Positions 16,880 to 24,736 of a DNA stretch of 64,000 bases are shown piece by piece. The stretch is from Bryobacterales bacterium (GTDB lineage Bacteria > Acidobacteriota > Terriglobia > Bryobacterales > Bryobacteraceae): NCBI GenBank assembly GCA_019261985.1, contig JAFAQY010000027.1:186001-250000 (forward strand). The letters are read 5' to 3'. How positions within the stretch are numbered: position 1 is the first letter of the stretch; each line of letters starts with the position of its first letter. The position numbers and the translations under genes are program-made. The notes under the pieces are model-generated. The model made no database searches. It saw only the letters and a program-made list of their open reading frames with translations, and had not been told where the DNA came from.

Positions 16880-16988
16880 GTGGGGCAGGATGCCATCCTG
16901 CGCGCGATTATCAATCTCGCTCGCCGAGTTGGCGAACAGCCCGGCAGGCGACTTGGCAACCCGCCGCAGGTTTGGCAACCTGCCCCAC
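16880..16988. repeat. GTGGGGCAGG-family dispersed palindromic repeat (full copy)
   Basis: Starts GTGGGGCAGGATGCCATCCT and ends GTTTGGCAACCTGCCCCAC, so the two ends are inverted. The interior carries CGCGATTATCAATCTCGC. Copies of the same architecture lie at 36086-36191 and 63134-63242, with partial ones at 10370, 12267 and 63345. It separates egtD from the ABC importer. Confidence 0.8.
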
Positions 16989-17024
16989 AGGCCTTTGGTG
17001 TGTTGTGCGCGGTACAAAAGAGGA

Positions 17025-17747
17025 ATGCCGCTGGTCGAATTTCGCAACGTTTCTTACGCCATAGCTGGCCGCACGATCCTTTCAAACATAAATCTCCAAG
17101 TCGAGCCCGGCGAGACGCTGGTTTTACTCGGCCGCAGCGGTTCCGGCAAGAGCACCGCGTTGAAACTAACCAATGGCATGCTGTTTCCAACCAGCGGCGA
17201 AGTGCTGGTCGAGGGGCGCAGCACTCGCGAATGGGACCCCATCCGCCTGAAGCGCCACATCGGATATGTGATTCAGGAGGTGGGTCTGTTTCCGCACTTT
17301 ACTGTCGCGGCAAATGTGGGCCTGGTTCCCAAACTGGAGGGCTGGAATGAAGCCGATATCGACCGCCGCGTGGATGCACTATTGGCGACGGTCGGCCTGC
17401 CCGCGACAGAGTACCGCGCGCGCTACCCACGCCAGCTCTCCGGAGGACAGCGTCAACGCATCGGCGTGGCGCGCGCGCTGGCCGCCGATCCTCCGGTGTT
17501 GTTATTCGACGAACCGTTCGGCGCTCTTGATCCCGTTACCCGGTTCGAGTTGCAGGAACAATTCCGCGATCTGCAGCGCAATTTTAAAAAGACGTCCATT
17601 TTCGTGACCCATGATGTCCGCGAGGCGATGCGTCTGGGGACTAGGATTGCGCTGCTCGCAAATGGAAACGTCGATGTAGTCGTGAGCCCGAACGAATTTG
17701 AACACGCGCACACCGCGGAAGCCCGGGCCTTTCTGGCGAGTCTTTAA
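17025..17747 (+). CDS. OpuC/ProV-like ABC transporter ATP-binding protein
   Basis: A 240-residue ATPase for import of a quaternary-ammonium compound. Walker A is LGRSGSGKST, the signature LSGGQRQRIGVARALA and Walker B VLLFDEPFGALDP. It lacks the CBS tail of osmosensing OpuCA, so regulation by ionic strength through CBS domains is not expected. ATG at 17025 has AAAGAGG just upstream; a longer in-frame reading would run back through a dispersed repeat and is rejected. The permease gene starts 10 bases downstream. The position directly after egtB-egtD suggests hercynine, ergothioneine or another betaine as substrate. Confidence 0.88.
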   Translation: MPLVEFRNVSYAIAGRTILSNINLQVEPGETLVLLGRSGSGKSTALKLTNGMLFPTSGEVLVEGRSTREWDPIRLKRHIGYVIQEVGLFPHFTVAANVGLVPKLEGWNEADIDRRVDALLATVGLPATEYRARYPRQLSGGQRQRIGVARALAADPPVLLFDEPFGALDPVTRFELQEQFRDLQRNFKKTSIFVTHDVREAMRLGTRIALLANGNVDVVVSPNEFEHAHTAEARAFLASL

Positions 17748-17757
17748 ACGGAGGCCC

Positions 17758-18372
17758 ATGCGTTCCGATCTTCGTAATGACCTGATCCGCCTCTCCGCCG
17801 AACACCTTTCTTTGGTCGCCAGCGCGATGCTTATCGCGATTGTCGTGGGAATTCCACTCGGCATCCTGATAAGCCGCCGCCCAGGCGCCAAGTGGCTGTT
17901 GAATGTTTCCGGAGTTATTCAAACTATCCCGAGCCTGGCGCTCTTCGGGTTTTTGATTCCGGTCCCTTTCATCGGCGGCATCGGCAAGAGCACCGTCATC
18001 GTTGCCCTCGTTTTGTATGCTCTGCTGCCGATCCTGCGCAATACTTTCGTGGGAATTGCCTCTGTCGATCCCGCTGTGTGTGAATCCGCCATCGCGATGG
18101 GAATGACGAACGGGCAACTGCTGCGCCAGGTGCAACTGCCTCTGGCCGCGCGCACGATTATTGCGGGCATTCGCGTCGCGACGGTGACGACCGTCGGGAC
18201 GGCCACGATCGCGGCCGCCATCGGCGGAGGCGGCCTGGGAGTATTCATCTTTCGCGGTGTCGCGACGGTGGATACTGCGCAGATCCTGGCGGGCGCGATA
18301 CCATCGGCTCTGATGGCGCTGCTTGCGGATGGAGGACTCGGGTGGCTGGAACGAAAGCTTTCGCCTGCTTAG
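17758..18372 (+). CDS. OpuC-like ABC transporter permease
   Basis: A 204-residue permease with about five to six membrane helices. It contains the family motifs VVGIPLGILISRRPG, IQTIPSLALFGFLIPV, the EAA-like cytoplasmic loop ESAIAMGMTNGQLLRQVQLP and TIAAAIGGGGLGVFIFRG. These are typical of OpuCB/YehW betaine permeases. ATG at 17758 is preceded by GGAGG. A longer in-frame reading would overlap the ATPase gene and is not favoured. Its 3' end overlaps the binding-protein gene by 31 bases, so the three importer genes are one operon. Confidence 0.9.
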   Translation: MRSDLRNDLIRLSAEHLSLVASAMLIAIVVGIPLGILISRRPGAKWLLNVSGVIQTIPSLALFGFLIPVPFIGGIGKSTVIVALVLYALLPILRNTFVGIASVDPAVCESAIAMGMTNGQLLRQVQLPLAARTIIAGIRVATVTTVGTATIAAAIGGGGLGVFIFRGVATVDTAQILAGAIPSALMALLADGGLGWLERKLSPA

Positions 18373-19226
18373 CATTCGTACTCGCGCTCAGTGGTTGCGC
18401 GAATTCCGGAGCGAAGCACGCGCTTCGGGTCGGGTCGAAGAACTTCACCGAACAAGTGGTCTTGGGCGAAATCATCGCTCAACATTTGGAGCACCGGCTG
18501 CATCAGCCGGTCGAGCGCCGTTTGAACCTAGGTGGGACGCTTCTGGCGCATGAAGCTTTAACGAACGGACAGATCGATCTTTATCCCGAATATACCGGCA
18601 CAGCGCTCGCCGCCGTCCTTAAGCAAAGCCTGAACAACGATCCTTCGGCGGTGCTTGCCGCTGTGCGATCGGCTTACGCCAGCCGCTTCCACATCGACTG
18701 GCTGGATCCTCTAGGCATTGACGATAGCTTCGCAATGGTCATCAGCGGTGCGGCGGCTCGCGCCCGCAAACTAAACACGCTAACCGATGCCGCGAGCTCC
18801 GGCCAAAGCTGGACGCTTGGCGTCGGCTACGAATTCGAGCAGCGCGCCGATGGACTAGCCGCGCTGAATAAAGCTTACAATTTGCGCTGGAACGGATCGC
18901 CGAAAACGATGGATCTTGGCCTGCTCTACAAAGCTCTGGAACAGGGCCAAGTTACGATGATCGCCGCAAACGCGACGGACGGACTTTTGTCGAAGATGGA
19001 TTTGAAACTTCTGGACGACGACAAACACGCGTTTCCGCCCTACCAGGTCTGCATCCTCGCCCGCGAGGACTCATTGCGTGGAACGCCTGGACTTCGCGAG
19101 GCATTGTCGGAACTGTCCGGCAAATTTACGAACCAGCGAATGCAGGAGCTCAATTTCGAGGTGGACGGCAGGCATCGTCCCGTGGCGGAGGTCGCGGCCG
19201 GGTTTTTAAAGCAGGTGGGACTGTAG
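18342..19226 (+). CDS. OpuC/OsmF-like substrate-binding lipoprotein
   Basis: A 294-residue binding protein. The N-terminus has a lipoprotein signal ending in the lipobox LSGC (C19). The mature part follows the glycine-betaine/choline binding fold: LRVGSKNFTEQVVLGEIIAQ, LGGTLLAHEALTNGQIDLYPEYTGTALA and TMIAANATDGLLS. In this family the bound ligand is a betaine-like cation. Because the gene directly follows egtBD, and EgtUV-type ergothioneine importers belong to this family, hercynine or ergothioneine is a reasonable candidate ligand; choline or glycine betaine are the alternatives. The GTG start at 18342 lies inside the permease gene. Confidence 0.88.
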   Translation: MAGTKAFACLAFVLALSGCANSGAKHALRVGSKNFTEQVVLGEIIAQHLEHRLHQPVERRLNLGGTLLAHEALTNGQIDLYPEYTGTALAAVLKQSLNNDPSAVLAAVRSAYASRFHIDWLDPLGIDDSFAMVISGAAARARKLNTLTDAASSGQSWTLGVGYEFEQRADGLAALNKAYNLRWNGSPKTMDLGLLYKALEQGQVTMIAANATDGLLSKMDLKLLDDDKHAFPPYQVCILAREDSLRGTPGLREALSELSGKFTNQRMQELNFEVDGRHRPVAEVAAGFLKQVGL

Positions 19227-19299
19227 TGTCCTAATCTTGCGCGGAGCATGGGCGAATCATCGAACACGCCGGAATTACATGTGCCGGCAGAGGAGCAGA

Positions 19300-19327
19300 T
19301 GTGTATAATTGTTTAGGATTATACACA
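19300..19327. promoter_or_regulatory. VapBC operator, ten-base inverted repeat
   Basis: TGTGTATAAT (19300-19309) and ATTATACACA (19318-19327) form a perfect inverted repeat with an 8-base spacer, ending 3 bases before the vapB start. The arms contain TATAAT-like sequence, so antitoxin binding would cover the promoter. Confidence 0.75.
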
Positions 19328-19330
19328 TCC

Positions 19331-19525
19331 ATGCGCACGAATGTAGTGATCGATGACGAGTTGATGAAAGAGACCCTGCGGGCCACTGGTTTAAAGACGA
19401 AGCGCGAGGCAATAGATTTAGGATTGAAGACGCTATTGCGCTTGCGCCGGCAGGAGAAAATACGCCAATATCGCGGGAAGCTACGCTGGCGCGGTGACTT
19501 GAATGCAATGCGGAGAGACTCGTGA
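19331..19525 (+). CDS. vapB: VapB-type antitoxin
   Basis: A 64-residue antitoxin starting at ATG 19331 (MRTNVVIDDELMKETLRATG). The N-terminal part forms a ribbon-helix-helix DNA-binding fold (TNVVIDDELMKE, then KTKREAIDLGLKTLLRLRR). The C-terminal tail (YRGKLRWRGDLNAMRRDS) would wrap around the toxin, as in VapB_antitoxin family members. It overlaps the toxin gene by 4 bases (GTGA). A perfect inverted repeat lies just upstream, fitting autoregulation. An alternative start at 19301 would place codons within the operator and is rejected. Confidence 0.88.
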   Translation: MRTNVVIDDELMKETLRATGLKTKREAIDLGLKTLLRLRRQEKIRQYRGKLRWRGDLNAMRRDS

Positions 19526-19914
19526 TTCTTGTGGACTCGAGCGTGTGGATCGATTATTTCAACGGGGCGATCACCGATAAAACGGATAAACTGGACCGGC
19601 TCCTTGCCGCAGAACAATTGCTCATAGGCGATTTGATAGTGACCGAAGTGCTGCAGGGCTTTGTAAGCGATTCGGATTTCAACCGTGCGCGGGAGTTGCT
19701 CAAGCCCGTTCCGATCGTTAGCCTCGGCGGTGAAGAGATTGCCGTTGAGGCAGCAAAGAACTTTCGGAAGCTTCGGCGCCTTGGCATTACGGTTCGCAAA
19801 ACGATCGATACGATTATTGCGACGCAGTGCATACATATGGGATACGAACTTTTGCACGACGATCGCGACTTCGATCCGTTTGTTAAATATCTCGGTCTCC
19901 GCGTGCCGGATTAA
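19522..19914 (+). CDS. vapC: VapC-type PIN-domain ribonuclease toxin
   Basis: A 130-residue PIN-domain nuclease. The conserved acidic residues appear in ILVDSSVWIDYF (D5), IVTEVLQGF (glutamate), TIDTIIATQCI (aspartate) and LLHDDRDFDPF (aspartates), giving the usual metal site for RNA cleavage. Family members cut tRNA or rRNA when free of antitoxin. Translation starts at GTG 19522, overlapping the vapB stop. No other mobile gene adjoins the pair. Confidence 0.92.
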   Translation: MILVDSSVWIDYFNGAITDKTDKLDRLLAAEQLLIGDLIVTEVLQGFVSDSDFNRARELLKPVPIVSLGGEEIAVEAAKNFRKLRRLGITVRKTIDTIIATQCIHMGYELLHDDRDFDPFVKYLGLRVPD

Positions 19915-20109
19915 AAGAGACGGGAGCGTCGCGGCAGTCTCGGTCGTTCTCACCGCGATTAAAGCCGTACTCATCGAGCCGCCGCCGTAACGCGCGTCGC
20001 AATCAAATCGTCTCAATCGGCGGAGAATCGCTGCGGAATGTAGACCGGAGGTTCGACACATCGCCGATGTTTCTGATCGGAGTGCGGGTGCCCTTTATAC
20101 GCTTACGCC

Positions 20110-20670
20110 TTAGTGTTCACGAAAGAGAGTGTTGACGTTCGTCTCCACATCAGCCTTGTCGACCACGCCGACGTAAACCGCGGCCACGCGGCCCTTCCGG
20201 TCGAGTAGATATGTTGTTGGCAGTGACTCGACTCGATAAGCCTTTTCTACCGCATCATCAGCCATCAAGATCGGAAAGGCGAGACGACGATTTTTCACGA
20301 ATGAATTGACCCTCGCCCATGCCTCTTCTGGTCCCTTGAGTCCTTCGTAGGAAATGTCCATCGAAAGGCCGACAGCCTCGAATCCTTTCGAACGGTATTT
20401 CTGATCAAACTCCGCAAAGTAGGGAATCTCTACCCGGCATCCGCCACACTCCGTAGCCCAGAAATTCAGCAAGACGACTTTGCCACGAAAATCCGATAGG
20501 GCGATCTTTTTCTGCCGTGCATTGACAAGTCCGAACTCTGGACCCAATTTCCGTTCCTTTACTGTTTGTATCTGGGCCCGGACTGCGGGCTGTTCAGCAA
20601 TCGTCGTCGCACATCCGAATAGTACAGCCCCCGCTAAAAGGATTAGGGCGTTTGTCAGCATCCTCGTCAT
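20110..20670 (-). CDS. TlpA/ResA-like thiol-disulfide lipoprotein
   Basis: A 186-residue exported redoxin. The N-terminus has a hydrophobic stretch ending in a lipobox-like FGC (C19), suggesting a membrane lipoprotein. The thioredoxin fold shows KVVLLNFWATECGGC with the active pair CGGC, GLSMDISYEGLKGPEEAW and the cis-proline region SLPTTYLLDRKG. ResA/TlpA proteins keep cytochrome apoproteins or other exported thiols reduced. It stands alone between VapBC and a glycosyltransferase. It is distinct from the redoxins at 9825 and 53268. Confidence 0.85.
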   Translation of the reverse strand: MTRMLTNALILLAGAVLFGCATTIAEQPAVRAQIQTVKERKLGPEFGLVNARQKKIALSDFRGKVVLLNFWATECGGCRVEIPYFAEFDQKYRSKGFEAVGLSMDISYEGLKGPEEAWARVNSFVKNRRLAFPILMADDAVEKAYRVESLPTTYLLDRKGRVAAVYVGVVDKADVETNVNTLFREH

Positions 20671-20866
20671 TTGGTTTCTCCTCTATTCTGCGTTTCCACC
20701 GTACTAATAACGCCTCCCGCCGGTAATTTGTGACACTTCCTGCCAGACCGGGAATTCGCCGTTCGAGTGGCAGTAGGGGCAAGGCCACGCAATAGCACCG
20801 CCTGGATGTTCCCAGCTTTTCGTAACCAATTGGAACGGGACTTATCCCCAGCGAGGTTCATCCGTA
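20671..20866. other. Intergenic region without recognisable feature
   Basis: Short open frames on the minus strand have no recognisable motif and no ribosome binding site. No hairpin terminator or repeat is obvious. Confidence 0.4.
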
Positions 20867-21958
20867 TCATGCGCTGCGCGAAGACTGAGCACGCGCGTTG
20901 AACCTCTCCCGCGCCACTCTGTACACTTCCCTGGTTCGCTGTGCCGTCCGCGTCCAGGTAAACTCCCCGGCCCGTGCGAGCGCTCTTTCGCGGAGTCCGT
21001 CAAATTTGCTCTTATCAGCGGCCACCTCTGTCATCGCGGCCGCGAGCGCCTTCGTGTCCTCGGCGTCGACGTGAATTGCCGCGCCGCCCGCCACTTCCAT
21101 GATCGCGGCATCGCGCGAAGTGATTACCACTGATCCACACTGCATCGCTTCAAGCACGGGCAGCCCGAACCCCTCATAAAGCGACGGGTAGACGCAGGCG
21201 ACCGCGCCGCAATACCAGGCCGCCAGATCTTGTTCGGGAACCGCCCCTACTAAATACAATCCCTGCTCCGGCGCGGGCGGTTTGAAATCCGAGCGAACGC
21301 GGCCCGCCAAGATCAAATCCACTTCGTGTTTCTTGCGGACTGCTCGCCATGCCTCGATTAGGCGCGCGATATTCTTACGCGGCTCCAGCGTTCCGACGAA
21401 TAACAAATACGGCCGATCCCATTGCCGGCCGCGCACCGGACGGAAGGACGCGCTAGCAGCTAACGGGATGGCCACCACGCAGCTCGGATCCAGCCGGAAT
21501 CGCTGGATCGCCTCGCGCCGCACAGCTTCGGAGGGAGTGATTACCAGAGTCGCGATTGCGAACCGCAATAGGAAGGGCGTCCGCCGCCGCACCCGCGCCG
21601 CATCGGGCTGCCACCGTTCCGGTTTCCAGGGAGACAGGTCGTGCAGGGTCATCACGCTCGGGTAGCGCCTTAAGTACGGAACCGAGAAATCAGTCCCGTG
21701 AAAAACGTCGCAGCCGCGCCGGGACATTTCTCGTTGAACTCCCGAAAGCCACCATTTGCGCTCCAGCCGCGTCGTGGGTCCCTGGCCGCGGCGCAGATTT
21801 GCGGGCATCTCGCCCAGATCGGGAATGGGCTGGTCCGAAATCAGCCAGTACCGATCCTCCCGAAACTCGCGCGCGAGCGCGTTGGCTAACTCCCAGGTGT
21901 AGCGCCGGACTCCTCCCGTCGGCACAGTCAAAGGAGTGGCGTCCAGGGCGATTGTCAC
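20867..21958 (-). CDS. Family-4 glycosyltransferase, WbaZ/mannosyltransferase-like
   Basis: A 363-residue GT-B glycosyltransferase. N-terminal IALDATPLTVPTGGVRRYTW is followed by DVFHGTDFSVPYLRR and TLHDLSPWKPERW. The C-terminal domain has LLFVGTLEPRKNIARLIEAW and YPSLYEGFGLPVLEAMQCG, the hallmarks of mannosyltransferase-like family 4 enzymes. GTG at 21958 is taken as start because the conserved N-terminus begins there; a longer reading to 22246 would run over the divergent PEGA gene. Likely acts in lipopolysaccharide or exopolysaccharide synthesis. It is not clustered with other sugar genes. Confidence 0.87.
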   Translation of the reverse strand: MTIALDATPLTVPTGGVRRYTWELANALAREFREDRYWLISDQPIPDLGEMPANLRRGQGPTTRLERKWWLSGVQREMSRRGCDVFHGTDFSVPYLRRYPSVMTLHDLSPWKPERWQPDAARVRRRTPFLLRFAIATLVITPSEAVRREAIQRFRLDPSCVVAIPLAASASFRPVRGRQWDRPYLLFVGTLEPRKNIARLIEAWRAVRKKHEVDLILAGRVRSDFKPPAPEQGLYLVGAVPEQDLAAWYCGAVACVYPSLYEGFGLPVLEAMQCGSVVITSRDAAIMEVAGGAAIHVDAEDTKALAAAMTEVAADKSKFDGLRERALARAGEFTWTRTAQRTREVYRVARERFNARAQSSRSA

Positions 21959-21997
21959 CGGGTAGTGTAGGATAACACTCGTGGGGGGTCCTCGACG

Positions 21998-24061
21998 TTG
22001 ACTCCACTGGAAGAACTCAAACTCCTTGAGGCGCAAATCGCGCGCGCCGGCGATCTCGAAGCCCTGAAGCCGATATTTTACAGGCTGGACGAGATCGCCA
22101 AGGAAAACTCCGGCGATTTTGAGGTTCAGCTCGCGGCCAGCGATCTGCGGCAGCGGTTGCTGGACCGTGGGAATCTGCTCCGGAAAGCACAACCGCCGCC
22201 GCCACCCGTGCGTCCCGCTCCAGCACCTGCCGTGCGGCGCAGCCAAAGCACGCCGCGGCCGGCCGGAAGCAATCGCGGAATCTGGGTTGCCGGCGCCGCC
22301 GTTCTGGTATTGCTGCTTGCAGCCGGAGGCGTAGCCCTGCGAAAGCGAGCCGCCGCACGCGCGCTAGCTAAAGCGGATATACCTTTCGAAATCGTTACCG
22401 TGCCGCCTGGAGCGGCTATCAGTGTGAACGGAGCCGCCCAGTGTACCTCGGACTGCCGGCTTTCGTTTCCAGCCGGCAATTATCAAGTCACCGCGGCGCT
22501 GGATGGCTACGAACCGGCGGCGAGCACGATTACGCTGGTTGCGGGCAAGCCTGCGTCGCTGGTTCTTCCATTGGAGGCTCACGTAGCATTACGAATCCTG
22601 TCTGACCAGGATCAGGGCAAAGTAACAGTGGATGGGCAGCCCGCCGTGGATTTAACCGGAGGTCAATATGTCCTCACGCCCGTGCCGCCCGGAATGCATT
22701 CGGTGAAGGTCACCAGCAAAACGGGCGAGGCCTCCCTCACATTCGAGGCCTACAACTCCACGCCGCCGGTAATCGGCACGGTGGCAGCGCGGAATTTCAT
22801 CGCCGTTGCCTTGGCCAGCTTTGGGAGCCAAGCGCACCTGGTCAGTAGTTCCGGCCCCCTGAAGCTCGCGGTAAACGGCCAGCCGGAAGCGGACGCGGTG
22901 CCTACCGGCATCGATCTGAAAGCTTTTCAGCCGGCCGTCAATGAACTCGTAATCGGCGAAGGCAAGGACCAGCGTTCGATAAAAGAAAGCTTCGGGTCTA
23001 CGCCGATGCTGACGGTGTTCCTGAAATCGGACGTAAACGCCGGAACCCTGATCGTCTCGACGGGCGAAGACGACGTGCGCGTGCTCCTGAACGGCAAAGA
23101 ATATCGCCGTAAGACCGAGCACGGTGAGTTGCGCATCCAGACCCTCGGAACGGTGAACGTGCAGGTGGCGAAAGACGGTTTCGATCCGGTCGCGCCGCTG
23201 ACGGCCGAGGTCAAGAAAGGCGCGGAGACCCGGCTTGAGTTTAAGCTGAATCGCACGCCCACCACCGCGACGCTTCAAATTGCCGGAGCCATGCCCGGCA
23301 CGGAAGTATTTATCGACCAGCACAGCGATGGTGTCGTCGCCGCCGACGGCGGCTTTTCCGATACGAGAGTGGCTCCCGGCGACCATGCGATCGAGCTACG
23401 TCGCGAACACTTCGTGGCTAAGCGGTACCAGCGGACCTTTAACGCTGGGCAAACCGTGGCGATTTCAGGGCCGGAAGTGTTGTTGGTTGCCGAGCGGCTG
23501 CCTCCGCCTCCGCCGCCGCCTGAAAAGAAACCTGAGCCCGTTATAGCGAAAGCTCCGCCCCCCGCGCCTGCCGGCACGGTCGCGGACTTCGAAGACGCGG
23601 CGCAATGGCACGCCGAAGGCAGCAGCTATGTGCATCGGGGCGCCGGATTTCTAGCGTTCAAGATGCCTCCGCAAGGAACTTTTACTTTTACCGTACAGCC
23701 GCGCAAAGGCGGCCTCTTCCGCGAAGGCAAGGTGCGGTGGCGGCTGATGTATACGGATAATCGCAATTTCGCCGAATTTGAAATAGACAAGAGCAATTTC
23801 ATCTGCCGCGTAGTCCAGGACGGAAAAGCCGCCGAGCGCACGCGAACTTCCCTGAAAGATATCGACAAGCAGAAGGAGTTTACGATTCAAATCGACGTTA
23901 CGCCGGAGCACATCGTGCATAAATTGCGTGCCGGTGGCAGTTGGGTTCCGCTGGACGCCTGGTCGGAACCCGGCGTCCACTTTGCCGAAGGCAAGTTCGG
24001 CTTCTTCCTTCCGGGCAACGACGAGATCGCGCTCACGAATTTCAAATTCCAGCCGAAATGA
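21998..24061 (+). CDS. PEGA-domain membrane-anchored protein
   Basis: A 687-residue protein from TTG at 21998. It has a helical N-terminal segment (about 1-60), a proline-rich linker (PPPPPVRPAPAPAV) and one membrane helix near residues 93-114 (WVAGAAVLVLLLAAGGVAL). The large outer portion contains several PEGA-like beta repeats: VPPGAAISVNG, VPPGMHSVKV, GTLIVSTGEDDVRVLLNGKEY and MPGTEVFIDQHSDG. A second proline-rich linker (about 500-530) leads to a C-terminal jelly-roll-like domain beginning TVADFEDAAQWHAEG. PEGA domains mediate surface or protein-protein contacts. It overlaps the laccase-domain gene by 4 bases. Function is unknown. Confidence 0.75.
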   Translation: MTPLEELKLLEAQIARAGDLEALKPIFYRLDEIAKENSGDFEVQLAASDLRQRLLDRGNLLRKAQPPPPPVRPAPAPAVRRSQSTPRPAGSNRGIWVAGAAVLVLLLAAGGVALRKRAAARALAKADIPFEIVTVPPGAAISVNGAAQCTSDCRLSFPAGNYQVTAALDGYEPAASTITLVAGKPASLVLPLEAHVALRILSDQDQGKVTVDGQPAVDLTGGQYVLTPVPPGMHSVKVTSKTGEASLTFEAYNSTPPVIGTVAARNFIAVALASFGSQAHLVSSSGPLKLAVNGQPEADAVPTGIDLKAFQPAVNELVIGEGKDQRSIKESFGSTPMLTVFLKSDVNAGTLIVSTGEDDVRVLLNGKEYRRKTEHGELRIQTLGTVNVQVAKDGFDPVAPLTAEVKKGAETRLEFKLNRTPTTATLQIAGAMPGTEVFIDQHSDGVVAADGGFSDTRVAPGDHAIELRREHFVAKRYQRTFNAGQTVAISGPEVLLVAERLPPPPPPPEKKPEPVIAKAPPPAPAGTVADFEDAAQWHAEGSSYVHRGAGFLAFKMPPQGTFTFTVQPRKGGLFREGKVRWRLMYTDNRNFAEFEIDKSNFICRVVQDGKAAERTRTSLKDIDKQKEFTIQIDVTPEHIVHKLRAGGSWVPLDAWSEPGVHFAEGKFGFFLPGNDEIALTNFKFQPK

Positions 24062-24735
24062 GTGAGTTTCAGCACCGCGCACAACCGAGCGCGGCGGCAT
24101 TACGCGATGCCGCGGATTGCCATGTGCTCACATCTCCGCTGCTGGAGCAGTTCTCCTGGCTCCGGCACGGCTTCGGAACGCGCGCCGGCCCGCTCACCCA
24201 AGCCGGGATGGCGAGCCTGAAACAGATCCATTCCTCGGTTGTGTTGATCGCAAATCGTCCGGAGGGCTGCATCGGAGAAGGCGATGCGCTGCTTGCGGCG
24301 CAACGAGGCGTGACGGTTTCCGTCCGAACCGCCGATTGTCTTCCCATCTTGTTAGCCGATGCGCACAGCCGCGCCGTCGCGGCGATTCACGCGGGGTGGC
24401 GGGGCACAGCAGCCCGGATCGTACCTGATGCGCTTCAGAGAATGCACCGCGAATTCGGAACGCTGCCCCGAAATGTGTTCGCCGCGGTTGGGCCCGGAAT
24501 TGGCGTCTGCTGCTACGAAGTGGGAGAAGAAGTTGCGCGCCTATTCGGTCACGACCAGGCAGGGAAAATCGATCTCTTAGCGGAAAATCGCCGCCAGCTC
24601 CAAGCTGCCGGAGTGCCGCCGCGACAAATCGACGTTCTCAGTGCTTGCACCTTCTGCAATCCGGCGCTGTTTTATTCCTGGCGTCGCGACCGGGATCCGG
24701 CGGCGAGAATGATCTCATATGTGGGCATCCGGTGA
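24058..24735 (+). CDS. pgeF: Laccase-domain (YfiH/PgeF/LACC1) family protein
   Basis: A 225-residue laccase-domain protein. This family cleaves purine nucleosides, and bacterial members can also remove misincorporated L-serine from peptidoglycan precursors. Metal-site and fold motifs visible are KQIHSSVV, VSVRTADCLPILLAD, VAAIHAGWRGTAARIV and AVGPGIGVCCYEVGEEV, near CTFCNPALFYSWRRD. ATG at 24058 overlaps the PEGA gene stop (ATGA), so the two are translated together. A longer in-frame reading from 23941 lies within the PEGA gene and is rejected. Confidence 0.9.
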   Translation: MSEFQHRAQPSAAALRDAADCHVLTSPLLEQFSWLRHGFGTRAGPLTQAGMASLKQIHSSVVLIANRPEGCIGEGDALLAAQRGVTVSVRTADCLPILLADAHSRAVAAIHAGWRGTAARIVPDALQRMHREFGTLPRNVFAAVGPGIGVCCYEVGEEVARLFGHDQAGKIDLLAENRRQLQAAGVPPRQIDVLSACTFCNPALFYSWRRDRDPAARMISYVGIR

Positions 24736-24736
24736 G

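Noticed and set aside
16878-17024. Longer N-terminus of the ABC ATPase
   Set aside because: It is encoded by the dispersed repeat and lacks family similarity; ATG 17025 has a good ribosome binding site.
20667-20870. Small minus-strand frame next to the redoxin
   Set aside because: No motif or ribosome binding site; it fills a spacer by chance.
20867-22246. Long minus-strand reading giving a 459-residue glycosyltransferase
   Set aside because: The extra N-terminal part lies over the divergent PEGA gene, has no homologous look and is GC-biased shadow; the conserved start is near 21958.
22652-23386. 244-codon antisense frame in the PEGA gene
   Set aside because: Histidine- and arginine-rich shadow composition and no motif.
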